DNA of 36,266 nt. Source: a virus. The stretch lies in IMG/VR virus record IMGVR_UViG_3300034407_002665, positions 1 through 36,266 of that record; one strand, 5' to 3'. Both the position numbers and the translations under genes were made by a program. Shown in pieces: positions 21,376 to 30,999 of the stretch. Under the pieces are notes generated by a model. The model saw nothing but the letters and a program-made list of their open reading frames with translations, was not told the DNA's origin and searched no databases. Numbering within the stretch: position 1 is the stretch's first letter; every line of letters begins with the position of its first letter.

Positions 21376-23631
21376 ATGCCTCAGAGTAGTAATAAGAAAA
21401 AACAATCCGTATTGATGGCAGGTAAAATGAAGGAAGCTCTAGGATACGAGCATCCTCAAGCACCTGAAGGCAAAACTATTCACCCAGAAGTAGCGAAATC
21501 TCTAGAATTATTAGAGCATTACATGAACATGCGAAACGAATGGGCTGTCAACTTTAGAAAGGCAGAAGAGTTTCGTAATGGGATCCAATGGACAAATAAT
21601 CAGGTAAACGAATTAAAGAAACGTGGGCAAACGCCTATCGTAGTTAATCGTATTCACCCTGCTGTTGAGACGGCTAAAGCAATGTTAACATCGCGTAAGC
21701 CTGAGTTTAGGGCAACCGCTAGAGAAGATAGCGACCGTAAGGTCGCAGCAGTCTTTTCAGACTTGTTCCAATGGATATTTGATATAAGCGCTGCCGATGT
21801 AGAAATAAAACGGATGATTGATGATTACTATGTAGGTGGTATGGGCTGTTTACAGGTCTATCAAGACCCAAATGCTGATATGGGTAATGGTGAAGTACTC
21901 GTTAAGTCTCTATACCCACTAGATGTTTATATAGACCCAAATTCTCGTGATCCTTTTTGTCGTGATGCAGCATCGATCATAATTGCGCGTTTAATGACAG
22001 ACGAGGAAGCTTTTAAGCAATGGCCTGAATATAAAAGAAAAATTAGTGACGCAGAAGTGTCTGACTATGTACGATACCCTAAAACAGGGTTAGAGCGCAT
22101 GGATGGTCAAGTTATGGCTGGAGAATTAGAAGACCAGGACAATAGCCACCATGTTAAGCGCGAATACATAGAACGCTATAGTAGAATTAAGCAGGATGTC
22201 TACAAGATTTACGACACAACGACTAAATACCAAGCATTGTATACGAATGAAGAATATCAGACCTACAGAAATGAACCTGCTATAGAATTAATGCCTATGC
22301 AAGGCGAAACTTCGTACGTAACAGATTTGAACGAAGTAGAAGAGTATGTTGCTATAAACGAAGCTGGTAACGGTTATTTCCATATGATGATGGATCCACA
22401 AACAGGTCAGCCTGTTATGATGCCAGGAATGGAACACCAAGACCCTAACGTTATTCCTAATAGCACAGTTGAAATAGGAATTATTCCTAAACAACAGCTT
22501 ATTGATAAAGATATTATTATGTCGAACAAGATTGTTCGTAATAGAGTCCAAATGGTTGTATCGGTTGGAAGTGTCTTACTATACACAAGGATTCTACCTG
22601 TTGAAGACTACCCAATCGTGCCAATGATGAACGTACATAATCGAAATCCTTTCCCAGAAAGCGATGTACGTATCTATAAGCCGTTGCAAGAGTATATCAA
22701 CAAAATTAGAAGTTTAATTATTGCCCATGCATCTACTAGTACCAATGTCAAATTATTAATACCGCGCGGCGCTGTTAATAAAAAAGAGATTGAGCAAGAA
22801 TGGGGTAGAGCTGGTACTGCTGTCATAGAGTTTGATGGTGAACTAGGTGCACCTGTTGTGGCAGGGCCAATACCACTACCAAACGAGCTTTATAAGAATG
22901 AAGCAGATGCAAAGCATGACCTTGAATACGGATTTGGTATTTTTGAGTTAATGCAAGGTGGTGGGCAAGGAGCTCCATCTACTTATCGTGGAACAATAGC
23001 GATAGATGAATACGGGCAAAGAAGAATTAAATCTCGACAAGACGATCTTGAATCAGTCCTGAATCAGTTGGCAAAAGTCACCATACCACTAATGCAGCAA
23101 ATATATACTGAAGAAAAAATAATCAGGCTTGTTCAGCCTTCAGGACTGGTCAAAGAATCGAAGCTTAACTATAACGGCGAAGATTTAACAGGAAAAATTA
23201 ATGATGTAACTACAGGTGCTTACGACGTTGTCGTTGTAACGGGTTCAACCTTGCCATCTAATAGATGGGCACAATTCGAATTTTACATGCAAATGTATCA
23301 ACAAGGGCTTATAGATCAAGTAGAAACACTAAAGAAAACCGAAGTTGTAGATATTGAAGGCGTTTTAGAACGAATGAACACAATTAAGATGCTACAGCAA
23401 CAGGTAGCCCAGCAAGAAGAAGAAATTAAGAACTTAAAAGGAGATCTCCAGACAGCAGACCGTGAATCGGTAGGCGCTAGAAAACGTTTAGAGGTCGAAA
23501 AGTTTAAATCAGATTTGTCTGACCAGGCTAGTAAAGCACAGGCTGCAACAAGCTTGTACAACTCTAGACTATCAGACGCACTTGCTATGCAAAAAGAGTC
23601 GGTTAAACCTGAAAAAGGAGATCGCGAATGA
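21376..23631 (+). CDS. Portal protein (P22-like)
   Basis: This 751-residue protein matches the long P22-type portal family, the dodecameric ring through which DNA enters and leaves the capsid. Typical segments are the N-terminal helical stem (WAVNFRKAEEFRNGIQWTNN in part), VVNRIHPAVETAKAMLTSRKP, YPLDVYIDPNSRDP and, near 535-560, FGIFELMQGGGQGAPSTYRGT. Residues about 660-720 form a coiled coil, suited to a C-terminal barrel. The ATG follows an in-frame stop closely and the ribosome site is weak. The gene ends in a 4-bp ATGA overlap with the scaffold gene. Confidence 0.93.
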   Translation: MPQSSNKKKQSVLMAGKMKEALGYEHPQAPEGKTIHPEVAKSLELLEHYMNMRNEWAVNFRKAEEFRNGIQWTNNQVNELKKRGQTPIVVNRIHPAVETAKAMLTSRKPEFRATAREDSDRKVAAVFSDLFQWIFDISAADVEIKRMIDDYYVGGMGCLQVYQDPNADMGNGEVLVKSLYPLDVYIDPNSRDPFCRDAASIIIARLMTDEEAFKQWPEYKRKISDAEVSDYVRYPKTGLERMDGQVMAGELEDQDNSHHVKREYIERYSRIKQDVYKIYDTTTKYQALYTNEEYQTYRNEPAIELMPMQGETSYVTDLNEVEEYVAINEAGNGYFHMMMDPQTGQPVMMPGMEHQDPNVIPNSTVEIGIIPKQQLIDKDIIMSNKIVRNRVQMVVSVGSVLLYTRILPVEDYPIVPMMNVHNRNPFPESDVRIYKPLQEYINKIRSLIIAHASTSTNVKLLIPRGAVNKKEIEQEWGRAGTAVIEFDGELGAPVVAGPIPLPNELYKNEADAKHDLEYGFGIFELMQGGGQGAPSTYRGTIAIDEYGQRRIKSRQDDLESVLNQLAKVTIPLMQQIYTEEKIIRLVQPSGLVKESKLNYNGEDLTGKINDVTTGAYDVVVVTGSTLPSNRWAQFEFYMQMYQQGLIDQVETLKKTEVVDIEGVLERMNTIKMLQQQVAQQEEEIKNLKGDLQTADRESVGARKRLEVEKFKSDLSDQASKAQAATSLYNSRLSDALAMQKESVKPEKGDRE

Positions 23632-24647
23632 GCGAAGAGCAAATAAACCAAGAAGTCCCTGCAGTAGAAGAGCAACAACCTGTCGAGGCAGCGCCTCAAG
23701 AACAAGATCCATTTATGGCCCAGCCAGATGATCTGTTAAGTGACAAGGATGTAGACCCTTTTGCAGAACTTCTTCAAAACGACCCGATAGAAACAGAAAA
23801 CCCTGTTAACCTTGAAAGTCAATCAACAAATGAAGAGACACGTCAAGAAGATGTGTCTAAAGACGATCAAAACCAGTATCAATACTGGCAAAGTCAGGCG
23901 GATAAACGGTCAAAGGAACTCGGCGAAGTTCTAAGTAATTTTGGCGTAGAATCGGTAGACGAATTGCAAACGAGGTATGCTGACCTTCAAGATATAGCAC
24001 CCATTGCACGTTTTATCAAATCAAACCCAAACGTATTAGATAATGTCGAAGCGTCTCTTTCCAATGGACAAGCTTCTGGTCAACCCAGCAATGGAAATCA
24101 AGAGCCTTCATTGAAGATACCTGAAAAACCTACCAAGCCAAGTAGTTACGATGCTATTGATGCATACTCAGATCCTAGTTCTGAATCCTTTACGTATCGG
24201 GAATCAATGGAAGCATATCGTGATAGTATGATTGACTATTCTCGCGCAGAGAATAAACAACTCAAACAAGAAATTGCTTTAGAAAAACAACAACTGCAGC
24301 AACAACAGCAGCAAGCTCAATTGAAAAATGACTTGGTAGCTAAACATAAAATGGAGCCAGAGGAAGTAGACCGTTTTATTAACTACATGTCATCACCAGA
24401 GAGCGTATCTGTAGATAACCTTGTAACTTTGTGGAAAAATCAGCAACAAATAGGTACTCAAACACAAGCCCCTAAAGAGCCTGTAACTGACCCTACCGCT
24501 GAAGCCATGAAAAGACAACGTGAAAAGTTATCTATGCCGCAACCCGTTTCCGTTACACCAGGAGGAGATAAAGGAGCTGATAGAGGCGTCAATGACACCG
24601 TGATGGATGCTATGATCAGCGATTATAAAAAACAAAACCCTTGGTAA
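23628..24647 (+). CDS. Capsid scaffolding protein
   Basis: A 339-residue acidic, Gln/Glu-rich protein between portal and major capsid, the usual scaffold position. The N-terminal 90 residues are disordered (EEQQPVEAAPQEQDP). Residues about 195-242 form a coiled coil containing a CAG/CAA-encoded Gln run (QQLQQQQQQAQ), and the C-terminus is basic and flexible, as needed for capsid binding. It guides shell assembly and leaves the mature head. It starts with a GGAG site and overlaps the portal by 4 bp. Identification rests on composition and position. Confidence 0.85.
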   Translation: MSEEQINQEVPAVEEQQPVEAAPQEQDPFMAQPDDLLSDKDVDPFAELLQNDPIETENPVNLESQSTNEETRQEDVSKDDQNQYQYWQSQADKRSKELGEVLSNFGVESVDELQTRYADLQDIAPIARFIKSNPNVLDNVEASLSNGQASGQPSNGNQEPSLKIPEKPTKPSSYDAIDAYSDPSSESFTYRESMEAYRDSMIDYSRAENKQLKQEIALEKQQLQQQQQQAQLKNDLVAKHKMEPEEVDRFINYMSSPESVSVDNLVTLWKNQQQIGTQTQAPKEPVTDPTAEAMKRQREKLSMPQPVSVTPGGDKGADRGVNDTVMDAMISDYKKQNPW

Positions 24648-24661
24648 AGGAGACAATATAA

Positions 24662-26011
24662 ATGTCTACATATTCAATAGCGGGTTCTACTCCTACAGGA
24701 GTTAGTATTGACAACAATCGTCGATTATACAACTTCGGCGAAAGAGTTGCAGAACTTGCACCAGAACAATCCCCTTTCTTTGTATATCTTTCAAAAGTAG
24801 CAAAGAAACCAACTAACGACCCTGTTTTTAAATTTTTAGAACAGCGTCATCAATGGCAAAGACGCAATTTCGATGTCGAAACTGCGATTGGTAATTTTGA
24901 TCCAGATCCAGCAGCAACAGCAAGTTTTAACATGCTTGTTGACGTTGCTTACGATTCAGATGGTCAAACTCTAACTACACCAACATGCCCTGACTTTTTT
25001 GTGGCAGACGCTGGACAATTAGTTTCTGTTCCAGCTACGCAAACAGGCGGAGCAGTGGTTGATGTTGTATTAAGAGTTACAAACGTAACTAAAGCAGCTG
25101 CTAAAGCTACTTTAGCATGTACTGTACATTCTGTAAATGGAAGCACTGCTGCATCAGGTTATCCTGCTAACATTGCAATTGCAGACAATGCCAAAGGTCA
25201 AGTAATTGGCACAGCATTTGCTGAAGGTTCAGGCGCTCCAGGCGGTTGGAGAGATACCATGTCTGACAGAGAAGGTTACACGCAGATATTTAAAACTGCT
25301 ATTGACCTTTTTAGTGGAACATCTCTTTCAACTGAATATCGCGGTGTAAATGATGAGTATAGACGCGTATGGCGTGAAAAGCTCATGGAACATAAAATGG
25401 ATATTGAGCATGCAATGCTTTTTGGTGTTGGAATGTCTGATGATGCAACTGCATCAGCACCTAAGCGTATGACTCACGGTGTTTTACCTTACATTGCAGC
25501 TAATGGTGGAAAAACAGCTGACTTTACAGCTGCTTCCTCTACTTATGACACTTTCATTGATTACATGGAAGACTTTTTCGCACCCGAAAAAGGCAATAGC
25601 GGTGACAAGCTTTGCTTGGCATCTCGTCCTGTAATTGCATGGATGAATAAGTTAGGATCTGATTCATTTTGGGACAATACTGGCGGAGCTAGCTCTTACC
25701 AGCTAGACATAAACGCTGTTCCTGGATCATTTGGACACACAGTTACTAAAATCAACACTGTTTTTGGTAATCTGCACGTTGTTCAAGAGCCATTATTCAG
25801 AGGATCAAATAGCGGCAAAATGGCGCTAATTGACCTTAAGAATGTTGCTTATCGTCCATTGGTTGGTAACGGAAAAAATCGTGACACCCACATCATGACT
25901 AATATTCAAGCAAACGATATTGACGGAAGAAAGGATATGATCATGACGGAGGCAGGACTTGAGATTTCACTTCCTGAAACTCACGGTATTATCACATTTA
26001 CCGATCTGTAA
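24662..26011 (+). CDS. Major capsid protein
   Basis: This 449-residue protein has the features of an HK97-fold capsid protein of the SU10-like type. The N-terminal arm contains FGERVAELAPEQSPFFVYLSKV, a long helix follows (EYRRVWREKLMEHKMDIEHAMLFG, in part), and the core ends in DGRKDMIMTEAGLEISLPETHG. It directly follows the scaffold, has an AAAGGAG site, and is followed by the only strong GC-rich terminator in the late region, as expected for the most abundant virion protein. No N-terminal protease domain is fused. Confidence 0.92.
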   Translation: MSTYSIAGSTPTGVSIDNNRRLYNFGERVAELAPEQSPFFVYLSKVAKKPTNDPVFKFLEQRHQWQRRNFDVETAIGNFDPDPAATASFNMLVDVAYDSDGQTLTTPTCPDFFVADAGQLVSVPATQTGGAVVDVVLRVTNVTKAAAKATLACTVHSVNGSTAASGYPANIAIADNAKGQVIGTAFAEGSGAPGGWRDTMSDREGYTQIFKTAIDLFSGTSLSTEYRGVNDEYRRVWREKLMEHKMDIEHAMLFGVGMSDDATASAPKRMTHGVLPYIAANGGKTADFTAASSTYDTFIDYMEDFFAPEKGNSGDKLCLASRPVIAWMNKLGSDSFWDNTGGASSYQLDINAVPGSFGHTVTKINTVFGNLHVVQEPLFRGSNSGKMALIDLKNVAYRPLVGNGKNRDTHIMTNIQANDIDGRKDMIMTEAGLEISLPETHGIITFTDL

Positions 26012-26024
26012 ATAACGTAGAAAC

Positions 26025-26050
26025 GGCGGGGCATTAGCCCCGCCTTTCTT
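26025..26050 (+). terminator. Intrinsic terminator after the capsid gene
   Basis: GGCGGGGC-ATTA-GCCCCGCC (26025-26044) followed by TTTCTTT is a textbook rho-independent terminator. It would cap capsid mRNA and reduce, but probably not abolish, reading into the neck genes, which have no obvious promoter of their own. Confidence 0.9.
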
Positions 26051-26061
26051 TAAGGATAGAC

Positions 26062-27708
26062 ATGAGCCAATCCGTAGAAACCAAAGTAGAAGATTTAATC
26101 GGTGAGATACCCGATAACAACGCAACTGCTATCGACCAGTGGGCAACAGACATTGCACGCGAAGTAATTAATGTGTTGCCAAGCGAAATGCTTTGGCAGG
26201 TTAGCACTACTTTACAAGACAGTAATACAGGTACAGGAGCAGCAGGAACAATTAGCCTAACAGAAGGCGTTATTACTGGTGTAACCTTAACACAAGGTGG
26301 AAGTAACTACACTTCTGACCCTACTGTTACAATTAATTCTGCAAATGGTTCTGGTGGTAAAATTAGAGCTTTTTCAAATGGTAGTGCTGTTATTGCTTTG
26401 GATGTCGAATCAGGAGGCACAGGGTACGCAAATAGCGATACTATATCTATAGCAGATAGTGATGGTGTTGCTGTAAGTACTGCAAAATTTTTATACGCTC
26501 ACAGGCAAGGGTATAAAGCAATAGAGATTAATTCTGCCGATAAAGCAAGAGCAACTGATTCTGATTCAATCTACCATGCAACTACTAATAATCCAGTATT
26601 TTGGAGAGAAAGTGGAAAAGTTTATGTTGAACCAGTCGGTGGATCAGTTGTCGTAGTTAATTATCCAGATATAAAACATGACGATACCGATGTTACAGGT
26701 GTTCCTGACGATGTTAAACATTTGGTTATTATGGGGACTGCTGTCAAAGGCAGATTGTATCAATTAGACAATTTGAGAAGAACATTAGATGATATAGAAG
26801 CCCCTTCTTATGCAGAAGAATCTTTATCTCTAGTTCCAATACCTTCTATTGTAGATTTATCTACATCTGAAAATGCTCCAACTCTAGTGCTTGAACCAAT
26901 CAGCCTTTCAGACCTAGCGATTACAACAACGCTACCTATTACACCAAACAATCCAGATTTTACAAATATTTTAGTAAGTACAACAGAAGCAACACCTCCG
27001 ACTTATGCAATGCCTACTCAAGCGATATCATTTAGCAATGCAGTTACGCAAATTGAGACTAATGAAGATGTTGAGCTTGCAAATGCTGAATTAGATAAAA
27101 TTGGCACACAAATCACTGAACTTAAAACCTCGATGGATAATCAGATGAATAAGTTCAATGAAGAAATGACTAAATATCAAGCTGAGATTCAGATGGCTAC
27201 TCAAGAAGCTCAAATGAAGCAAGGCAAAGAATTTCAAAGCTATTCTGGTGAGATTAGTAAATATCAAGCCGAGTTAAATAGATACCAACAAGAGGTTAAT
27301 AAAGAAGTAACAGAATACGCTACAAATACTCTTCAAAAAGATTTACAGATTTGGCAAAAGAAACGTAACGACAATATGCAAGAATACGCTGCCAAATTAG
27401 ATTTATATAAAACAAACTTATCAAATGAAAAAGAAATTTACGCTATTAACAAGATTCAAAAAGACATAGGTACTTGGCAAACTCAGCAAGGACAAAAGTT
27501 GCAGAAATATGGGGCAGATTTACAACAAGCATCTACAAAGTTTGGAAGTGAATTTCAAAATTATCAAACCTCAATTAATAACGTGTTTCAAAAACACCAA
27601 ACAATGGTTCAAGAATTACAAGTACTTGATGCTCAGTATCAACGTGGATTACAAACATTTGTCGCTTCTTATCGAGAACCAGAAAAAAATGCAAAAGGAG
27701 TTAATTAA
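26062..27708 (+). CDS. Neck/head-completion structural protein with coiled-coil C-terminus
   Basis: This 548-residue protein has three parts. The N-terminus (1-57) and residues about 145-260 (YKAIEINSADKARATDSDS, FWRESGKVYVEPVGG, DDVKHLVIMGTAVKGRLYQL) resemble podovirus neck or adaptor proteins. A Gly-rich beta insert (about 58-142), with two GVTLTQGGSNY/ALDVESGGTGY repeats, splits them. Residues about 334-535 form a long coiled coil with Gln/Tyr-rich repeats. The AAGGA site lies in the terminator tail. The insert resembles modules found in many virion surface proteins. Function is inferred from position after the capsid. Confidence 0.75.
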   Translation: MSQSVETKVEDLIGEIPDNNATAIDQWATDIAREVINVLPSEMLWQVSTTLQDSNTGTGAAGTISLTEGVITGVTLTQGGSNYTSDPTVTINSANGSGGKIRAFSNGSAVIALDVESGGTGYANSDTISIADSDGVAVSTAKFLYAHRQGYKAIEINSADKARATDSDSIYHATTNNPVFWRESGKVYVEPVGGSVVVVNYPDIKHDDTDVTGVPDDVKHLVIMGTAVKGRLYQLDNLRRTLDDIEAPSYAEESLSLVPIPSIVDLSTSENAPTLVLEPISLSDLAITTTLPITPNNPDFTNILVSTTEATPPTYAMPTQAISFSNAVTQIETNEDVELANAELDKIGTQITELKTSMDNQMNKFNEEMTKYQAEIQMATQEAQMKQGKEFQSYSGEISKYQAELNRYQQEVNKEVTEYATNTLQKDLQIWQKKRNDNMQEYAAKLDLYKTNLSNEKEIYAINKIQKDIGTWQTQQGQKLQKYGADLQQASTKFGSEFQNYQTSINNVFQKHQTMVQELQVLDAQYQRGLQTFVASYREPEKNAKGVN

Positions 27709-28223
27709 TGGCAAGTAGAGTAGAGTATGCAGTAAGCATGACTCCAATTAGAACTATTTCTGGTTCAGGAGCAGATTATGACGATCATGATGTTATTGCT
27801 ACCGATATAGGAAAATCACTAGGTGGTTCAGCTAGCGTGAATACAGCAGCAGCAGATCACACAACTGATTATGGGCCTTATATGAAAGCAGATTCAAATG
27901 GTGAGACCAAAGCAACTACATCAGCTAGAATGTTATTTATAAAGCATACAGGTAAAGCATGGGATAGTGCTAGTGCTCTTGGAAGCGCAGATGTAACTAC
28001 TGATTTGACTGTAAAAATATATATATCTTTAGCGGATATGAATGCAGGATCACCAACAGTTGGTGGTAGCGCTGTTACTTTAGATGGCCCAGTGGCAGGT
28101 ATCTATAAAACTATTGCTGTGATAGCTAAAGGTGGAGCGATTATGCTTCCTTCTCCAGGAGATGAGACTTTTCAACTTTCTTGTGCAAGCGACCTTGCAG
28201 TTGAGTATGCGGTAATAGATTAA
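27708..28223 (+). CDS. Virion structural protein, possibly capsid decoration (171 aa)
   Basis: Ala/Gly/Thr-rich beta protein (TTDLTVKIYISLADMN, AGIYKTIAVIAKGGAIMLPSP), compact and without membrane segments. It starts in a TAATG overlap with the neck gene and ends in one with the next gene. Composition and position fit a head-decoration or head-tail joining protein; no family is firmly recognised. Confidence 0.6.
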   Translation: MASRVEYAVSMTPIRTISGSGADYDDHDVIATDIGKSLGGSASVNTAAADHTTDYGPYMKADSNGETKATTSARMLFIKHTGKAWDSASALGSADVTTDLTVKIYISLADMNAGSPTVGGSAVTLDGPVAGIYKTIAVIAKGGAIMLPSPGDETFQLSCASDLAVEYAVID

Positions 28224-28528
28224 TGACGCAAAAGCAGATTATAGAGCAAATTCAACAAGTCCATCCAGAAATTGGTGAGACGCAATTACGCATCATGTTA
28301 AATAATGCGTTAGATGAGTTTGTTGCTGAAACTAGAACAAATGAAGAGCTTGAGACTATAGATCCTTCAAGCGATCAACGTTATTATGCTTTTAGCAGTC
28401 TATCAAACATAACAAATGCTGAGGATGTCTTAGAAGTTATGCAAGTAAGCTATTTTGACAATTCTGAGAGCGAAGAGTTTATTGTTGATAGATTTATAGG
28501 AGAACCCCAACCAAAGGATGTGACATGA
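28223..28528 (+). CDS. Putative head-tail connector component (101 aa)
   Basis: Starts with a helical segment (QIIEQIQQVHPEIGETQLRIMLNNALDEF), as in small connector proteins, and ends in an extended acidic tail. It overlaps the next gene by 4 bp (ATGA). Assigned mainly from its place between neck and tail genes. Confidence 0.6.
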   Translation: MTQKQIIEQIQQVHPEIGETQLRIMLNNALDEFVAETRTNEELETIDPSSDQRYYAFSSLSNITNAEDVLEVMQVSYFDNSESEEFIVDRFIGEPQPKDVT

Positions 28529-28905
28529 GTAGCGATATAACATCTAAAACAAAAGTTTGGTGGATTAAATACGGTAAACTAGGTATTGGAGCGTATGATA
28601 GTACTGAAAATGAAATGAAATCATTATCTAGTACAGATATTGGTTCAGGTGACAAGATTCGTGTTCTTTTTCGCAAAAAGCCTACAAAATTAACAGCTAC
28701 CCTTACAGACAAACCTGATATTCCTGAACAATTTCATAAAGGAATAATGTATCGCGTTATGGAGCAATTAAGTGCTCGTAAGAGTGATTACAGAGGTGCA
28801 CAATATTATCAAGCTGAATATGAAAAATGTTTAGCAATGGCTAAAAAATATACAAATAAAGGGCGTGATGGCAGTCATGTATCGATTGCTCTTCATGAAT
28901 ACTAA
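28525..28905 (+). CDS. Putative head-tail connector/neck protein (126 aa)
   Basis: A beta-rich N-terminal half is followed by a conserved-looking helical end (IPEQFHKGIMYRVMEQL, then YRGAQYYQAEYEKCLAMAKKY). This pairing of a barrel with an H-x-x-I-x-x-x-V-M-x-x-L helix is common in neck proteins with the preceding gene as partner. It is coupled on both sides. The specific role is inferred. Confidence 0.62.
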   Translation: MSSDITSKTKVWWIKYGKLGIGAYDSTENEMKSLSSTDIGSGDKIRVLFRKKPTKLTATLTDKPDIPEQFHKGIMYRVMEQLSARKSDYRGAQYYQAEYEKCLAMAKKYTNKGRDGSHVSIALHEY

Positions 28906-29249
28906 TGGCAGCAGGCGTTTACAATATTAACATAACGCGTGGAACGAATTTTGACGTTTCTATGACGTTAACAAATTCAAGCAATGTTGCGATAAATGTG
29001 TCGGGTTATACGTTTAAAGCACAAATTCGCAGAAAAGCAAGTACGGGAGTATCGGCAGAGTTTACTATTACAAAAACAAATGCATCTAGCGGGATAATAA
29101 AACTTGCTTTGACTAAATCCCAAACGCAGTCTTTACCAAATGGAAAACTAAAGTACGATTTAGTTGCAAATGATGGCACAGAGGTAAAGCAGTATATAAC
29201 AGGAACAATTACTGTTAGCGATACAGTAACAGATACTACAAGTCTATAA
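28905..29249 (+). CDS. BppU-N-like tail or baseplate structural domain protein (114 aa)
   Basis: A beta-sandwich pattern (YNINITRGTNFDVSMTL, SGYTFKAQIRR, GIIKLALTKSQT, GKLKYDLVAND, ITGTITVSDTVT) resembles the N-terminal domain of BppU-type upper baseplate or fibre-holding proteins. It probably anchors fibres. It is coupled to its neighbours by TAATG and one-base junctions. Confidence 0.65.
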   Translation: MAAGVYNINITRGTNFDVSMTLTNSSNVAINVSGYTFKAQIRRKASTGVSAEFTITKTNASSGIIKLALTKSQTQSLPNGKLKYDLVANDGTEVKQYITGTITVSDTVTDTTSL

Positions 29250-29587
29250 TGAGTGATGTAACAATAAGCGTTGGAAATGGTGATACTACTAACGTCGTAG
29301 TTGGTGATGGAGATACTACAAATGTAAGTGTTTCTGATGTATTTAGCGCATCTCAAACAACCTTTGATCCTTCTACTAGCGATTTAAATAGTACTGATCT
29401 ACAATCTGCTGTTGCACTACTTGCTAATGAAAAATTTGCTCAAGATGGCACTCCATCAACTGGTGTGACTGAAGGAGATCTATGGTACGATACTGACGAC
29501 GATATTATGTACGTACGTCGTGATACAAGTTGGACAAAATTAGTACAAGAAAATTTATCAGGTGCCATAGATGGTGGCACTTATTAA
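29249..29587 (+). CDS. Fibre-associated structural protein (112 aa)
   Basis: Begins with a tandem repeat (NGDTTNVVV and DGDTTNVSV), then has a DLQSAVALLANEKF helix and a WYDTDDDIMYVRRDTSWTKL segment, typical of the connecting domains of phage fibre proteins. The C-terminus AIDGGTY matches that of the next gene (NIDGGTY). It is probably a fibre adaptor or chaperone-like subunit. Confidence 0.65.
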   Translation: MSDVTISVGNGDTTNVVVGDGDTTNVSVSDVFSASQTTFDPSTSDLNSTDLQSAVALLANEKFAQDGTPSTGVTEGDLWYDTDDDIMYVRRDTSWTKLVQENLSGAIDGGTY

Positions 29588-29604
29588 CAAAAAGGAAATG
29601 AATA

Positions 29605-30771
29605 ATGGCTAATTCAATTAGATTCAAACGTGGTGGTGGATCACTACCAGGTAGTTACGTTGGGTCTGGTGAGCCGATATGGGATCAAACCAATAAGAAA
29701 TTTCATGTAGCAACAAATACAACAACAGTTAAATGGGTTGGTGCCGAAATTCTACCTCAAGCTTCTTTAGACACAGCGTTTACTGAAGCTAGTGATACCA
29801 CATTAGCAACATCAGCGGCAATCAAAGATTATGTTGATGCCCAAGTAACAGCACAAGACCTTGACTTTACCACAGATACTTCTGGAAACAGTTCTATCGA
29901 CCTAGATAGTCAAGTAATGACCTTCGCTGGTGGCGAAGGAATGGATGTTACCCACAGTGGGCAAACAATCACAGTTGCAGCTGAGGATGCTTCAACAAGC
30001 AACAAGGGTGTGGCAAGTTTCTCTGCAGATAACTTTGCAGCTAGTTCAGGTGCAATCACTATTAAAGATGGTGGAGTTGCTAACGCAGAACTTGTTAATA
30101 GCGCGGTAACTGTAACAGCAGGCAATGGATTATCTGGTGGAGGCTCGATATCGCTAGGAGGTTCAACCTCTATAGCTTTAGATCTAAACGAGTTAAGTGC
30201 AGCAGTTGTTGCTGTAGGCGCTGATTTTGTTCCGATTATAGACGCGACAGATAACTCAACTAAAAAAGAATCTATAGCAGACCTTATGGCTGCATCTGCT
30301 GGTAGCGGAATAACTGCAACTAACGGTGTATTGGCATTAGATGCCAATTCACCTATAACTGGTGTAACTGGAAACTTTACAGTCACAGGAAATCTAGTAG
30401 TATCTGGAGATACTGTAACTAACAACGTTGCAACTGTTCAATCAGAAGACGGATTAATGCAACTTGGCTATAAGGCAGGAGGTTATACCTCAGATGATGT
30501 AGACCTTGGTATTTACGGAGCATACTCTGATGACAGTGGAAGTACTACTGAATACGCAGGTATTTATAGAGACGCTAGTGTTGGAGATGGAGTTTGGACA
30601 TTTTTTGACAGTCTTACTGCAGCTCCAGGGTCAAGTACAAATGCAGTTAATGTTTCAGGCTCAGGATTTAGTTACGCAGCTATAAAATGCGCTGATATTA
30701 CAGGCGTTGATGACGATGGTACGGGAAATGCTGAATTAAGCGGTTTTAATATTGATGGCGGTACTTATTAA
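29605..30771 (+). CDS. Tail fibre-like protein (388 aa)
   Basis: N-terminus IRFKRGGGSLP...GEPIWDQTNKKFHV is the fibre-attachment type that starts many marine phage fibres. The middle has Gly/Ser/Thr beta repeats (AGNGLSGGGSISLGGSTSIALDL in part), as in trimeric fibres, and the end is a compact beta domain closing with NIDGGTY. It has a good AAAGGAAA site and is coupled to the next gene by TAATG. Receptor binding or a structural link in the tail spike is inferred. Confidence 0.75.
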   Translation: MANSIRFKRGGGSLPGSYVGSGEPIWDQTNKKFHVATNTTTVKWVGAEILPQASLDTAFTEASDTTLATSAAIKDYVDAQVTAQDLDFTTDTSGNSSIDLDSQVMTFAGGEGMDVTHSGQTITVAAEDASTSNKGVASFSADNFAASSGAITIKDGGVANAELVNSAVTVTAGNGLSGGGSISLGGSTSIALDLNELSAAVVAVGADFVPIIDATDNSTKKESIADLMAASAGSGITATNGVLALDANSPITGVTGNFTVTGNLVVSGDTVTNNVATVQSEDGLMQLGYKAGGYTSDDVDLGIYGAYSDDSGSTTEYAGIYRDASVGDGVWTFFDSLTAAPGSSTNAVNVSGSGFSYAAIKCADITGVDDDGTGNAELSGFNIDGGTY

Positions 30772-30995
30772 TGGCTAATAAAGTAATCTTACGAAATAGA
30801 AGCAATACATCATCTCCTGCTCCAACACACAATACTAATGCGGCTACTGATGTTGATCATGGAGAACTTGCAATTAACTACCATGCAGATGTTGCAAAAA
30901 TCTATTTTAAAGACTCAAGCAATTCAATACGAGAAATAAAAGATAAAGTTGGCTCTGAAGCAGATGCTACAGCTTTAGCGATTGCGTTAGGATAG
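30771..30995 (+). CDS. Short fibre-attachment protein (74 aa)
   Basis: Matches only the N-terminal attachment pattern of fibre proteins (VILRNRSNTSS, then HGELAINYHADVAKIYFKD), with a short acidic C-terminus and no receptor-binding part. It is either a genuine small adaptor or the remnant of a fibre gene that lost its distal end. Coupled to the upstream gene by TAATG. Confidence 0.65.
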   Translation: MANKVILRNRSNTSSPAPTHNTNAATDVDHGELAINYHADVAKIYFKDSSNSIREIKDKVGSEADATALAIALG

Positions 30996-30999
30996 TATT

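Noticed and set aside
29910-30425. 171-codon minus-strand frame opposite a fibre gene
   Set aside because: Pro/Ala/Ser/Val-rich antisense of a Gly/Ser/Thr/Ala-rich repeat gene; such shadows are common over fibre repeats.
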